Source: Isoetes taiwanensis (taxonomy: Eukaryota > Streptophyta > Lycopodiopsida > Isoetales > Isoetaceae). From it: a stretch of DNA of 64,000 bases. Below the pieces are notes generated by a model, which worked only from the letters and a program-made list of their open reading frames with translations, was not told the origin of the DNA and did no database searches. The translations under genes and the position numbers were made by a program. Location of the stretch: the NCBI GenBank assembly GCA_021234155.1, contig JAJEKV010000002.1, positions 37,323,107 to 37,387,106 of the forward strand, written 5' to 3'. This document shows, in pieces, positions 1 through 9,813 of this stretch. Numbering within the stretch: the stretch's first letter is position 1; every line of letters starts with the position of its first letter.

Positions 1-870
1 CCACGGACGGCCCAGATCAAGCCACGTGGCGCCTCCTTAACCGTCGATGGGGGTGGACTTACTCACATACATACATACGGACGCTATTCTTTTATTATAT
101 TAGATATAGATTTCAACCTAAGACCTTCCTTAAAGTATTTTTAAAAGTGTAAAAGTTTGTAAATTGTGAAATTCTAATAATAGTTTTAAGTCAATCGCTT
201 GTCAAACCATCAGATTTCATTTAATTATCATGATTGCTAAATCTTGAATCTGTTAAATCAATAAAAATTGAAATTTTTATATTCTTGAAATGTCTAATTC
301 TAAATAGATTCAAATAAAAATTAGTTGGAAAATCAAGTTTATTCTTTGATAACCATTATAGTTTTAATTTAAAGATAAACTTATAAAAATTATAACAATC
401 AAGAAGAATCACACAATACATATATTCTTATAATGGCGTTCTTGAAGTGTTATCTATTAAATCTGAATAAGTCTAAATTTTGTTGAATATGTCATTCTTG
501 ATGAATGCAGATCATGGAAACTCTTGATTGCATGGAAAAGGATGACATGTATTTATTTCAACCAACCTGTGTATAGAAATTACATTTTATGCTGAGCATG
601 TTTTGTATGGACATTTTGAAAGAAAGGTGTTGCATAGTGTCTCTAAAATATTGGCCTTATTTTGCATTGTCATGATGAAGAGCCTATGGAGTCATTTGAG
701 AGGTTCAACTCTACGTTCTGCGTGGTCGGCTTGAAGAGAAACGGTATTTATCTTTCTGACAAGTGGTGGAGGTTCGAAAGCCTGGAAAGGCATAGCCCCT
801 AATGCCAATGACAATGGTCTAGTTTTACTGTGATGCCAAGGCTTCACCTCTATTTCTGTTAGTCCGCGCG
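1..870. other. AT-rich non-coding flank left of the LTR element
   Basis: I see no convincing gene here. The stretch is strongly AT-rich, with short CATA repeats near 65-80. A plus-strand open stretch around 676-800 reads as a hydrophilic peptide that vaguely resembles plant Gypsy gag, but it is too short to claim. The last seven bases before the element (871-877) form its target duplication. Confidence 0.4.
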
Positions 871-877
871 AATTGCA
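871..877. repeat. Target-site duplication, left copy (AATTGCA)
   Basis: AATTGCA directly precedes GTGACG at the left end of the LTR element and recurs at 11372-11378 directly after CGTCAC at the right end. A seven-base duplication is longer than the usual 4-6 bases for LTR elements. Some of the match may therefore be chance, or the terminal G and C may belong to the duplication. Confidence 0.65.
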
Positions 878-878
878 G

Positions 879-2434
879 TGACGTTCCAGCATAACATACG
901 ATATGAATACGTATATTATACTGACACGTCACTAGTACATGTCGACTCAGACGACATGTACACGGCGACCGTAAAGGGTAGTACCCTAGGGTACGACCTT
1001 GTGAACCATTATATTGCACATGTTAAAGCAACATGTGAATATAATCCCTTTTTGCCACGTGGCAATGACCCATTGACCAAAAGGGACCAGCCCTAAATTC
1101 GTGGGGATAAAGGGGCATAAACCCTAAAAGGGAAACCCTTTTAGTTTCAGCCCCTGAGTCTCGGATTGGAGCAGCAGAGGACGCATTTCCGCTGAAGGCG
1201 GAGAAGTCGGATTTCCTAGGTTGCAGCTCCATCCAAGATCAGCAGACCCGAGATCAGCAGCATGGACGCTTTCAGAGGAGTGGGAGCCAGCCAAGAAGCG
1301 GGTTAGTGGTTGATTCGATAGTTAGATCCGAGTTATCAGCCCTCATTCCATAGGATTAGTATTCATTCTTAGCTATAGGCGACCCCTACAGCCTAAGAAT
1401 GATAGACACTAACAAAGGAACCTAACCATGTATGATTAGGTAGATTAGAATAGATGTATTCTATTATTTCAGTTCTGTTGTGATGATGTTTTGACATTCT
1501 ATGCGCCACTATTGTGTATTAGGAAGGGGGGTAGAGACCCAGAGCCCAAGTAGTTGTATGATCCTAGTTTTAGCCCATTAATTCCCAATTAATGCGGCCA
1601 GTGCATAAGAGCCCTTTGGGCCGTGGGTGGCGGAGCTAGGCTGGGCCGACAAGGGAGGGCTTGTCTAATCACGGTTGATCCACGGGCCGGGCGTAACGAC
1701 GGCGGGAACGGTGAGCTAGGCCTAATACCACGGCACTGCGTGAGGGCGGGTGTGGGCTCGACACTCGTGGGGTGATGCGTCATCTTCCGGTGAGTTCAAG
1801 TCGAGCATCTGGCAAAGTGGCTCTCTAGCTTCGCCCGTGATTAGCATGAACCTTCCGGAGGAGAGAGAGATCTCCTCCTGCCTCATTGGGGACTGGGGAG
1901 ATGCAACCCGATAGTAGTAGCCCCTCCGGCTATTCACCCGGCAGGCTACTTCGCCGCTCCAATACTTTTCACCTATCCGCAAAGTATGCACGGGGAGGGG
2001 CGGATGGAGTGGACTACCCAACGACCATGTTCCTATGCCGACCAAATCCATTTGCCATGAATTCATGCGCATTGCTATCCGGAGACCCCAAGCCGTCGGT
2101 CTTTCCCCATGAGTCCGAGCACGGGTAGGATTTCCCATGTTATGTTGATGTACCGATGTGTTGTTGCAGCTCTTGTGATATGGTGGACCACCCTTCGAGT
2201 GGGTATGTTATTGTTGATTGATGTCATGTGCTCATGTTTTGTTTACGCTTCGCAGCTAGGTTTTATCCAGGGGAGACGGGATGAATGACACGTCCATTCT
2301 TCCCCGTCGGGTTCTTTGGCCACCATCAAGGGCCCAATGTTAGGTGGGCGGCCTCATGTCGTGGCGATGCTGGTTTGAGGGATGATCTCCGGTTTGTATC
2401 ACGATCGGGGCATCGATATGAGTCAGGGCCGTCC
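879..2434 (+). repeat. 5' LTR
   Basis: It starts TGACGTTCC and ends at CCGTC(C)A, so the two ends form a short inverted repeat. It matches 9814-11370 along its whole length, with small indels (for example around 1190-1200 and 1595-1720). A hairpin-forming stretch near 1360-1405 (CATTCTTAG against CTAAGAATG) is kept in both LTRs. The TATA-like motif that is intact in the right LTR is changed here to GTAAAG. Confidence 0.9.
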
Positions 2435-2436
2435 AA

Positions 2437-2449
2437 TGGTATATCGAGC
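2437..2449 (+). promoter_or_regulatory. Primer-binding site, initiator-Met tRNA type
   Basis: TGGTATATCGAGC follows the left LTR within two bases. It resembles the plant consensus TGGTATCAGAGC, complementary to the 3' end of initiator methionine tRNA, with one small insertion. It would prime minus-strand DNA synthesis and fixes the element as plus-oriented. Confidence 0.7.
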
Positions 2450-2665
2450 TCGATCTTGGCAGACCAGGATCGAGCACTGACCGTAATCCTATAGGAACTA
2501 ACTAATCTAGACATTCAGTCTTGGAGATAAAAGCCCAAGCACGAACCTCGAGTAGCGGGAAAAAAATTTTTCCCGGGGTAGAGCTAGTAATTATCTAAGA
2601 TTAGGATAATTAGAGAACATAGGCACCTAAGAGAGCCTACTAACATTCAAGCACTTTTGGCTAAC

Positions 2666-2736
2666 GACTCCAAGAGTGCGCCAGGAGCACGTTAGGACCC
2701 GACCTAATGGGTCTCTCGCGCACTCTTAGAGTAGTC
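2666..2736. repeat. Nested palindrome, copy 1
   Basis: The outer arms are GACTCCAAGAGTGCGC and GCGCACTCTTAGAGTAGTC. Inside them lies a second dyad around GTTAGGACCCGACCTAA. Drawn as one strand it makes a two-level stem. This is the first of five copies, three upstream and two downstream of the histone-like gene. Confidence 0.85.
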
Positions 2737-2862
2737 ACCCCATATGAACCCTAGAACTTAGCCTTAGGAACTCCAAATGATAAAATAAAAGATGAAATCC
2801 CAATCAAAAAGCTCGAAATAGCTAGATTTATATGTTAAAACATCGAAAAACATTAAGTACAA

Positions 2863-2962
2863 GTCACTTTTGGAACAATGCCTCCAAGAGTGCGCCAGAG
2901 CATAGTTAGGTCCCGACCTAACCCCCTCCTCACGCACTCTTAGAGGCGTCCCTAAAAGTGAC
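2863..2962. repeat. Nested palindrome, copy 2, with extended outer stem
   Basis: The core arms CCTCCAAGAGTGCG and CGCACTCTTAGAGG enclose the inner dyad TTAGGTCCCGACCTAA. A further outer pair, GTCACTTTTGG and CCTAAAAGTGAC, lengthens the stem to about 100 bp overall. The core starts about 214 bp after copy 1. Confidence 0.85.
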
Positions 2963-3090
2963 CTCAAAAATTGATCATAACTTACTCAAATGGTAAAGGT
3001 AATAATAGAGTCTTGCTTAAAATGCTTGAATTAGTGGGAAACGCATGTTAAATTGTGTAAATTGGATAAGTTTAGAGCGGAAAGGGACAA

Positions 3091-3160
3091 CACCTCTAAG
3101 GGTGCGCCAGGGCATAGTTAGGTCTGGACCTAACACCCTCCTCGCGCATGCTCAGAAGGG
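3091..3160. repeat. Nested palindrome, copy 3 (diverged)
   Basis: The inner dyad TTAGGTCTGGACCTAA is intact, but the outer arms (CTCTAAGGGTGCGC against GCGCATGCTCAGA) carry several mismatches. The spacing from copy 2 is about 212 bp. It lies just upstream of the putative promoter of the H3-like gene. Confidence 0.75.
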
Positions 3161-3266
3161 TTCGAGGAAAAATAGTTGAAGAAGACCCAGCTTCGATTCG
3201 AGATATAGAGGATTTCACCAACAAACCAAGAAAATAAGCACAAGGCCAAACCCTAAAATTTAACCC

Positions 3267-3275
3267 TATAAATTA
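3267..3275 (+). promoter_or_regulatory. TATA box of the H3-like gene
   Basis: TATAAATTA lies about 100 bp upstream of the ATG at 3377. That spacing suits a plant pol II promoter with a 5' leader of roughly 75 bp. It suggests that the histone-like gene is transcribed by its own promoter rather than only by read-through from the LTR. Confidence 0.45.
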
Positions 3276-3376
3276 AGTGGACTCAGACCTCATTTTTTAG
3301 GGTTTCCCACGCTGTCCTTCGAAAGCTTGTCCCAACAAAGCATCTTCCCGCCCGATCCAAATCGAACTCACAAACA

Positions 3377-3408
3377 ATGGCTAGGACGGCAAACGGACCC
3401 TCCCTAAG
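3377..3408 (+). CDS. First coding exon of the H3-like gene (MART start)
   Basis: An ATG in the context ACAATGG encodes MARTANGPSLR. The MART start is the same four residues that open canonical H3 and most plant CENH3 proteins. Two bases into the next codon the sequence becomes AG|GTAAGC, a strong 5' splice site, and reading on without splicing meets TAA at once. I therefore infer a short first exon ending at 3408 that is spliced to a downstream exon. The acceptor is not certain; one candidate is the pyrimidine-rich CCCCCCACAG at about 4243-4252, just before KPKRRS. By itself this exon could be chance. Its place about 700 bp ahead of an H3 fold is what makes it persuasive. Confidence 0.5.
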
Positions 3409-4027
3409 GTAAGCAATGATGATAAGCCCAGTGCCCAAGTCCTCGCCACCGAAAGAAACTCAAAGATGCCGAGAGAAACCCAAGGCCGACATGGAGAGGA
3501 GACCTAGATACTACCGAAATCTAGAGAAGAGGCTAAGAAAGAAGAGAAGACCAAGAGGAAAAAAAGAGAAGGCAAAGAGGAAAGAGGAAAGAGGAAAAGC
3601 AAAGAGGAGAGAGGAGAGGGCAAGGAAGAAAGCATGTGGAGCAAATAGAGGAGGCCGAAGAAGACCAAGGGCTAACAGTGGAACAAGGAGCGGGAAGAAC
3701 ACCACAGAAAGGCAAAAAGGGTGATGATAGACGAGCCCCCCGCAGAAGAAGAGGAGGAGCTCTACGACATCGCCACATCGGTGAACGAATCAAGGCTAAC
3801 CAACCTCCATCGTCGCCGGAAGATTCGAGGGACGCGAACTTTTTGGAAGAAGTACTTGTAGGAACAGGAGAATCCTCGCAGAAGAACAAGAACAATCATC
3901 CCAGACGATGAACCCCAAGAGGAGGGCCAAACCCCAGCCCAAGACCCGCAGACCCCGAATGAACTACCCCCCCAATGCCTCCACCGCTTTTGCAATGGCA
4001 AGAAGCGAGGAAGCTAGATGCGCATAA
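3409..4027 (+). other. Purine-rich region, intron or charged linker, before the H3 fold
   Basis: A long run dominated by A and G (about 3480-3720) reads in different frames as Lys/Arg/Glu-rich peptide, with overlapping open frames at 3416-3724 and 3636-3911. It may be an intron, or a decayed coding region for a basic tail. The last in-frame stop before the histone fold is TAA at 4025-4027. Confidence 0.4.
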
Positions 4028-4132
4028 AGCAAAGACCAAAGAAGGCGAAAGAAAAAATACAGAGAATCATACACTTTAGGGCCCGAGAGGAGGTACCAGA
4101 AAGAGTTAGCAGACTATACCGTATATAAGAGG

Positions 4133-4561
4133 ATGCACACCGAGTACAGTGCCTATTACGAGGCACACAAGGTAAAATATATTGAAGGAGGGCGGCCAAC
4201 ACGTGAGACACTCCACCTGACACCCCCACCAGAGCTTCCGGACCCCCCACAGAAGCCCAAGAGAAGATCCCAAAATTCAGTATTTGGGAAAGCCTTGCGA
4301 GAAATCCGACACTTCCAATGGAGTTACGGATTTCTTATTCCCAGAGCTACATTCCAGAGATTTGTCCGGGAGATTTTGTGGGATTTCGACCCCGACAAGC
4401 GAGTAACCAACGACATGTTACTCGCTTTACAAGAGGCAGCAGAGATGGAGGTCGTGCAACACTTCGAAGATTCACTGGCATGCACGGTCCATGCAAAAAG
4501 AGTCACGCTTCAGCCAAAGGACATGAGATTGGCTAAATACATCAAGAGGACAGATAAATAG
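4133..4561 (+). CDS. Divergent histone H3-like protein (histone fold intact)
   Basis: The 142-residue reading frame (open from 4028, first ATG at 4133) has a C-terminal half that aligns without gaps to histone H3. Residues 54-62 ALREIRHFQ form helix alpha-N, 72-84 alpha-1 (TFQRFVREI), 86-92 loop 1, 93-122 alpha-2 (LLALQEAAE to VHAKR), 123-128 loop 2 (VTLQPK) and 130-138 alpha-3. HFQ, LIP and LLALQEAAE are spellings typical of plant centromeric H3 (CENH3), but loop 1 has canonical H3 length without the usual CENH3 insertion. Residues 1-53 are not H3-tail-like apart from KPKRRS, so the true N terminus may come from the MART exon by splicing. The fold is uninterrupted, inside an element otherwise without readable genes. 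A captured host H3/CENH3 gene is the simplest origin; function is unknown. Confidence 0.85.
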   Translation: MHTEYSAYYEAHKVKYIEGGRPTRETLHLTPPPELPDPPQKPKRRSQNSVFGKALREIRHFQWSYGFLIPRATFQRFVREILWDFDPDKRVTNDMLLALQEAAEMEVVQHFEDSLACTVHAKRVTLQPKDMRLAKYIKRTDK

Positions 4562-4619
4562 AACAGAAGCTACTTTTTGTAACTGACAGGCTTATATGTA
4601 GTGTATGAAAATTTTGAAT

Positions 4620-4625
4620 AATAAA
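4620..4625 (+). terminator. Poly(A) signal AATAAA of the H3-like gene
   Basis: AATAAA lies 59 bases after the TAG stop at 4559-4561, in a T-rich context. With the TATA box and the ATG it makes a self-contained gene cassette between palindrome copies 3 and 4. Confidence 0.5.
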
Positions 4626-4704
4626 GATATATATAGTCGTTTAAAAATGTGTATTTCATTAGGTACAGTATTAGATCTGGAGCAAATGCGACATTTAGCC
4701 AACA

Positions 4705-4770
4705 CCTCCAAGAGTGCGCCAGAGCATAGTTAGGTCCCAACCTAACCCCCTCCTCGCGCACTCTTAGAGT
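4705..4770. repeat. Nested palindrome, copy 4
   Basis: The arms CTCCAAGAGTGCGC and GCGCACTCTTAGAG enclose the inner dyad TTAGGTCCCAACCTAA. It is the first copy downstream of the H3-like gene, about 80 bp past the poly(A) signal. Confidence 0.85.
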
Positions 4771-4914
4771 CATCCAGCCAACTGGGGCCTTGATTAGCCC
4801 TACTTGCTCCAAACGTAGTAAATAAACAAAGGAACTTGCATTTAGGAAGAAAATTAATAGAAATTTACCCCTTCCAGCTGATTCTTGGCATCCATTAGGT
4901 AGAGATAGGCCAAT

Positions 4915-4984
4915 ACCTCCAAGAGTGCGCCAGAGGCCACTTAGGTCCCAACCTAACACCCCCCTCGCGCACTCTTAGAGGCGT
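4915..4984. repeat. Nested palindrome, copy 5
   Basis: It has the same arms as copy 4 and an inner dyad TTAGGTCCCAACCTAA. The core begins 211 bp after that of copy 4, repeating the spacing seen upstream. Text after this copy (GAGCTCCAAAT) echoes text after copy 1 (GAACTCCAAAT), suggesting an old tandem unit of about 212 bp. Confidence 0.85.
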
Positions 4985-7900
4985 CCGATTTTTCAAACCC
5001 CATAACTTGAGCTACAGAGCTCCAAATCGTCTGAAATTTGTTGCAATAGGACCGTTAGACAGCCTAGAATCCATTTATGACCTCAAAATTAGGCTAGAAA
5101 TGTCAAACCCCAGCTCAAAATGACCAAAATTGCTTAAACCCTTGAATTGTTTTTCCAAACTGTGGTTTGTTTGTAAATAGAAGCATACGCCAGTAGTACC
5201 TCACAAGTATTACCTCGGCTCAAAGCTGATGCCTTACCCCTAGATAGAAGTGCCCAAGAACACCCCTTTGTTATAGTCATCTAGACCTCAGCATAGCAAC
5301 CCAAGTCCGACTGTTGGTACATCACCTCTGCTCATGCCAAAGGCATAAACCTTGAGGGTAAAAGCATGAAAGGGTGTACGTACATTGTACTGAATTGATG
5401 TACAAATATGGATACTTTTCACGTACATTTTGGTTATTTTTTATTTGTATAAACATACACTTTTTGATTTTATGTACTTTGCATATACATTTAAGCTAAA
5501 TTTCGGATATGTTTTGGCTATGCATGTACTTTTTGGGTACTTTGGGTGATTTGTGTAATATAGCCACATGTACCAAAAGGGATACATTTATAGACACCCT
5601 TTCATGCTTTTACCCTTGACCTAATTTTGTGTCCTTCTAATAGAGTTTGACCTATACAGCCGCCACATTGACACTCCCTATTGCCAGGATACCTAGAAAG
5701 GAGCTAGAGTCTAGAGCTGCCCAAGTCACTCCATGTGTAGAGATTGGACTCCCCCAAACCAACTTGCTAGGACCTTAGAGTATGCCTCAAACATCATGGA
5801 GGTTTGCAAAACAACCCTCACGCCATACCATACCACACGTCCTAATGTCCATAGACTTGGAGATTATAGACATGTCTCCAGTAATGCTGCTCGAGCCATC
5901 TTGCTTGCTTATAGAGCCCAAAATGTTGTAAGAGAGCCCTTCAAGTGGACCCTTAGACTCTAGAATATACGAGTGTTGCTTTCGAGGTACAGGGTCAGAG
6001 CCACAGAAGAGCTAGAGGCGCAACTTCTTGAAGACATCAAGGTCCCAGCCGATGTACAGATAGATAAGGAGAGGAGACCGAAAAGGCAGACCCAAGAGAG
6101 GGAAGCACAACGACAAACACCTCAACCGACAAAAGAGTAGAACAGGACACCACCGGCCTATCATCAATCTTCATCAAATGGGAAGAATATTCGGTAACCA
6201 ACCCCATCAAGAATCTTCTAGATGTCAACCTCCCGGCTACCACGTCCACGAGCTCAATCAGAAAGACGATCTCGACGCCTTCACCAGCTCGACGCACATG
6301 AGTTTCAAATGGAAGAATGCAAGGCAGCAAAATACAGTTAGACAGCAATGCCACGTTAGCATCACGAGCTAGAGCCAGAGGGCATAATCTTCCGTCGAGG
6401 AGAGAAGTCATGGCGACACAGGAGCGTATAGAAAGCAAAGGAAGGACGACTTTACTACGTCAGCCAAGGAGTGCGAGACTCGAATGGATAGGATCCAAGG
6501 GACGGAGGAGACGACCTAGCCAGCAGGTACAAGTCACCAAAGGTGACTAGAAGGAGCCATGGTAGGGGCAATAGAGATTACCACGCTTCCAGGCACAGGA
6601 GAGGACCTCGGAATGAAGCAAAGCCCAAGCAACAGGAGTCGCACTTAGAAATTCAACCTACGGAGGAATGACAATGCCTGCCTACCGACCACGATCTCAG
6701 AGCTTCGAAGACATTCAAGAACGCCCGACTGCAATAGCCAGGGGATCAACCGATCAATGGCACCGCACATCGGCAACCTTGCAACGACACACTGCATAGA
6801 GGGACAAAGGTCAGGAACTAAAAGCTGGAGAAGTGCTAGCAACCGACTTCTTCCACGAGCTCCCTAGAGGCAACAGGAGGATCAAAACTGACGGGCACAA
6901 TCAAAACCACCGGAGGGTACCTCAAGACAAGAAGACAGCATAGCACTGAGGAACGTGACAATGTCCAAGCCATGTGACTGAGGGGATCAAACAAGGAAGA
7001 TTGGAAGCTCGATGGAGAAGCAATTAGGTGAGCCGAGGCGAGCCGATAACTTGCACGGGGACTTGCATGCAACTTAGGTGAACCAATGATGGACGATTCA
7101 AAGAACAACTGCAGAAGAGAACAACTCCAGAGGAGTATAGCCAAAGGAAGCGCGCACAGCCTCAAGAGACGCCTCCAAATAGCTTCAAGTATCATGAAGG
7201 GGGGAACAATTACAGCCCGAGAACAGAATCAGGAGGCAGACCGAAATGTCGAAGCATCAACGACCAGCACACCTTTAGTTAGAATGTGATGCAAAGCGTG
7301 TTCTGCCATAGCCGACAAACATCGGAGGGCCCAAGTATATCAACAAGTTACCCCTAATACGAGCTGGACGCAAATAGGAGGATATAGATCGTCAACACCA
7401 TGCCACCGGGAGGAACACCGATGACATTACCAAGGAGTAGGTGTGCAACTCGAAGGGAGGCACAAGGGGGACTTAATAGCTCTATTAGTAATTGTAATTA
7501 TGTAAACTATATGCTTTGCATATATAGTTCCCTTGTTATTTCTTCCCTCCCATAGGCGTAACAAATCAAACGAAGAGATGTCACCAATTTGCGGGGGGTG
7601 AAGCAATCAACATCTTCAACACTCTTCGGCAACGCGATAACGACAAAGAGGACTCGATGTATGAGACGTCGATGGAGTCGAGGAAACAATATCGGATATA
7701 GAGTCGTCCTTTAGCTGCCAAGACAAAGAGTTCAAGATGAAAGATCTTTTTCAACGGCGCCACCTTCAGGCTTTTGAAAAGCGGCATGGAAGATTTCAAG
7801 TGACCAACTACACCATCAAAGACCAGCAAGGAGAGGCTTCTAAACGAACAAAGTCAACCTCTACATCAAGAGGAGCCACCGTCAAGGAGACTGAGGTATC

Positions 7901-9795
7901 GAGCGACTCAGAAGAACGTACTTTGCTACTTCAAGCAGGCAACGAGTGGATGAGCTTCTAGCAAGCTCAGGAATCTAAGGCCATGGGGCCTGGTTAAATG
8001 TACGGACGGCAACATCCATATTGGGATTAGAAGGCATTGCCGGATATTCTCGCTGAAAGGATTGCCCCAATATTGAGCTAAGCGTCAAGGATTGGGAAGG
8101 AAACGCGTAGGAGTGACTAAACTTATACACGATTGTTAACAGACATCCAACGTATTGAAATCACTTGGTGAGATTGATCACCTCGCTAAGAAGGAATCAT
8201 TACTAGGATAATTGTTGACCATGTATAAATCTAGTACCTCCAAAAGAATAATCCAACCGAAAGAAAATAAGTAATCTAACAAGTCCGGCCAACTTGTTAC
8301 GATGACATCAATTCGATTGGTAGGAATATTCCAAGAGTTTAAATAACTAAGAAAGGGGGAATCTCTAGAATATAAAAGAATAGTACATGTAAGGTACATT
8401 TAAAATAAGAATTATAGTAATCAAATAGTCTTTTGAGACAAAAAGGAATTGTCATAATGACAAAACCTTGTGGTTTGGAACCGTTCTAACTAAGTGGGTA
8501 ACCCGTAACTATATTGAAATAAATGATAACATAATATGTGCATCCATCTTAGATGGTTATATATGTTATCTAAGGATAGTAAATTAATCCGCTAAGTAAG
8601 AAGCATATAACCTCTTAAGGGGAGAGAATAGATATGATTGTGTACAATGTCATTGAAGGGGTGCAGGACGATTTTCTTTTCGAAGAAAGTGGGAGGGCTC
8701 AATCTTATGATTGAACGTACTTGTATCGAATTGACCGACCCGTAGAATAGAGTTCACTCCGGCAATGGCCGAAGCGAATAGAGCGTAAAATAGATAGATA
8801 CCTTAGGCTCAGGAGGCCTTCAACGTGCGAGACTGACGTAGTAGCTAACTACATCAATGAAGTGGAGCAAAACTATGGGAGCAATGCAACGACCAAGTCA
8901 CCTCCAAATTACTCGATGCCAGCTCAATGGGTGGATGCGTTCTAGCCTTAGGTAAGGTGTGCGCATGCATTATAAGCTTTAATGTGTCTTATAGACAAGT
9001 TAAATATAGATCCTAATAACTGGATAGAAATTGTTGTACGTATATGTATCATAGGGAAATAAGCTAAATAACAACGGTAATATGAGGTAGCATGTTAACT
9101 AATCCTTCGCAAGGATGCAATTCCTTCCAAGGATAGCTATATGACCTCGGGGTCCTTATAAATATAAATAGAAAATAGAATTCAGATAAGTGCATCTTAG
9201 GGATATACTTCCAAGGGTAATGCAGGACCCAACGAAGAGAATAAGAGGCACATCTAATTCTTGTGTACGATAATTAAAACCTTGTCTATGTAACAATAGG
9301 TCTAAATCAGGGTTATTGTTTAAATAATCGCGACCTAAAAGTCGTTAAATATTGTAAAACTTAGAGTAAATATAATTGTACTATCGGAAGTATTTCTACC
9401 ATTTAAACTAATCGCTTAAATTTTGTGGAGATAGTAAGTATGTAATTATAGATATTGTAAACTTGATGCAGGATTTCAAGGTGCAAAGACTTCCAACACA
9501 AATTTTGTTGTAACGTGTTGCAAGGGATGAAGAGTGCCTTGGAAGTGTAAATTTTGTATGAAATTGATAAACTGATAAACTTAAATGTTGTATTAAGTAA
9601 GGTTAGTAATTACCTTGCGTTGATTAAGTTATGAAGTGATAAGTTAATTGGATAATGAAATATCTCTTAAACATTACCTTAGAGTAATTCTAATAATTGT
9701 GTAAGTGTAATAGTAATAAATTGTAGGCATCAAGTTGGTTGCAGGACAGGAAGATCCCAAGGTGGGGAGACTCCTGATGCTGCGGACAGCATCAA
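4985..9795. other. Interior of the LTR element without recognisable genes
   Basis: There are many short open frames but none that I recognise. The plus-strand frame 5733-5963 and a Glu/Arg/Gln-rich stretch around 5985-6140 could be remnants of a gag-like protein. Further fragments lie at 6178-6550, 7086-7289 and 7737-7961. The part from about 8000 to 9795 is AT-rich and non-coding. I found no reverse transcriptase (YxDD), integrase or protease motif on either strand. Confidence 0.5.
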
Positions 9796-9798
9796 TTC

Positions 9799-9813
9799 AA
9801 GGTGGGGAGAATG
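9799..9813 (+). promoter_or_regulatory. Polypurine tract
   Basis: AAGGTGGGGAGAATG lies immediately before the TGACG start of the right LTR, the standard place for the primer of plus-strand DNA synthesis. It agrees with the plus orientation set by the primer-binding site. Confidence 0.8.

Noticed and set aside
3416-3724. Lys/Arg-rich open frame as a separate gene
   Set aside because: The purine-rich DNA is open in several frames by composition. It is better seen as intron or linker of the H3-like gene.
6037-7195. Overlapping open frames on both strands inside the LTR element
   Set aside because: They mirror each other, have no motifs and are not in a plausible gag or pol position.
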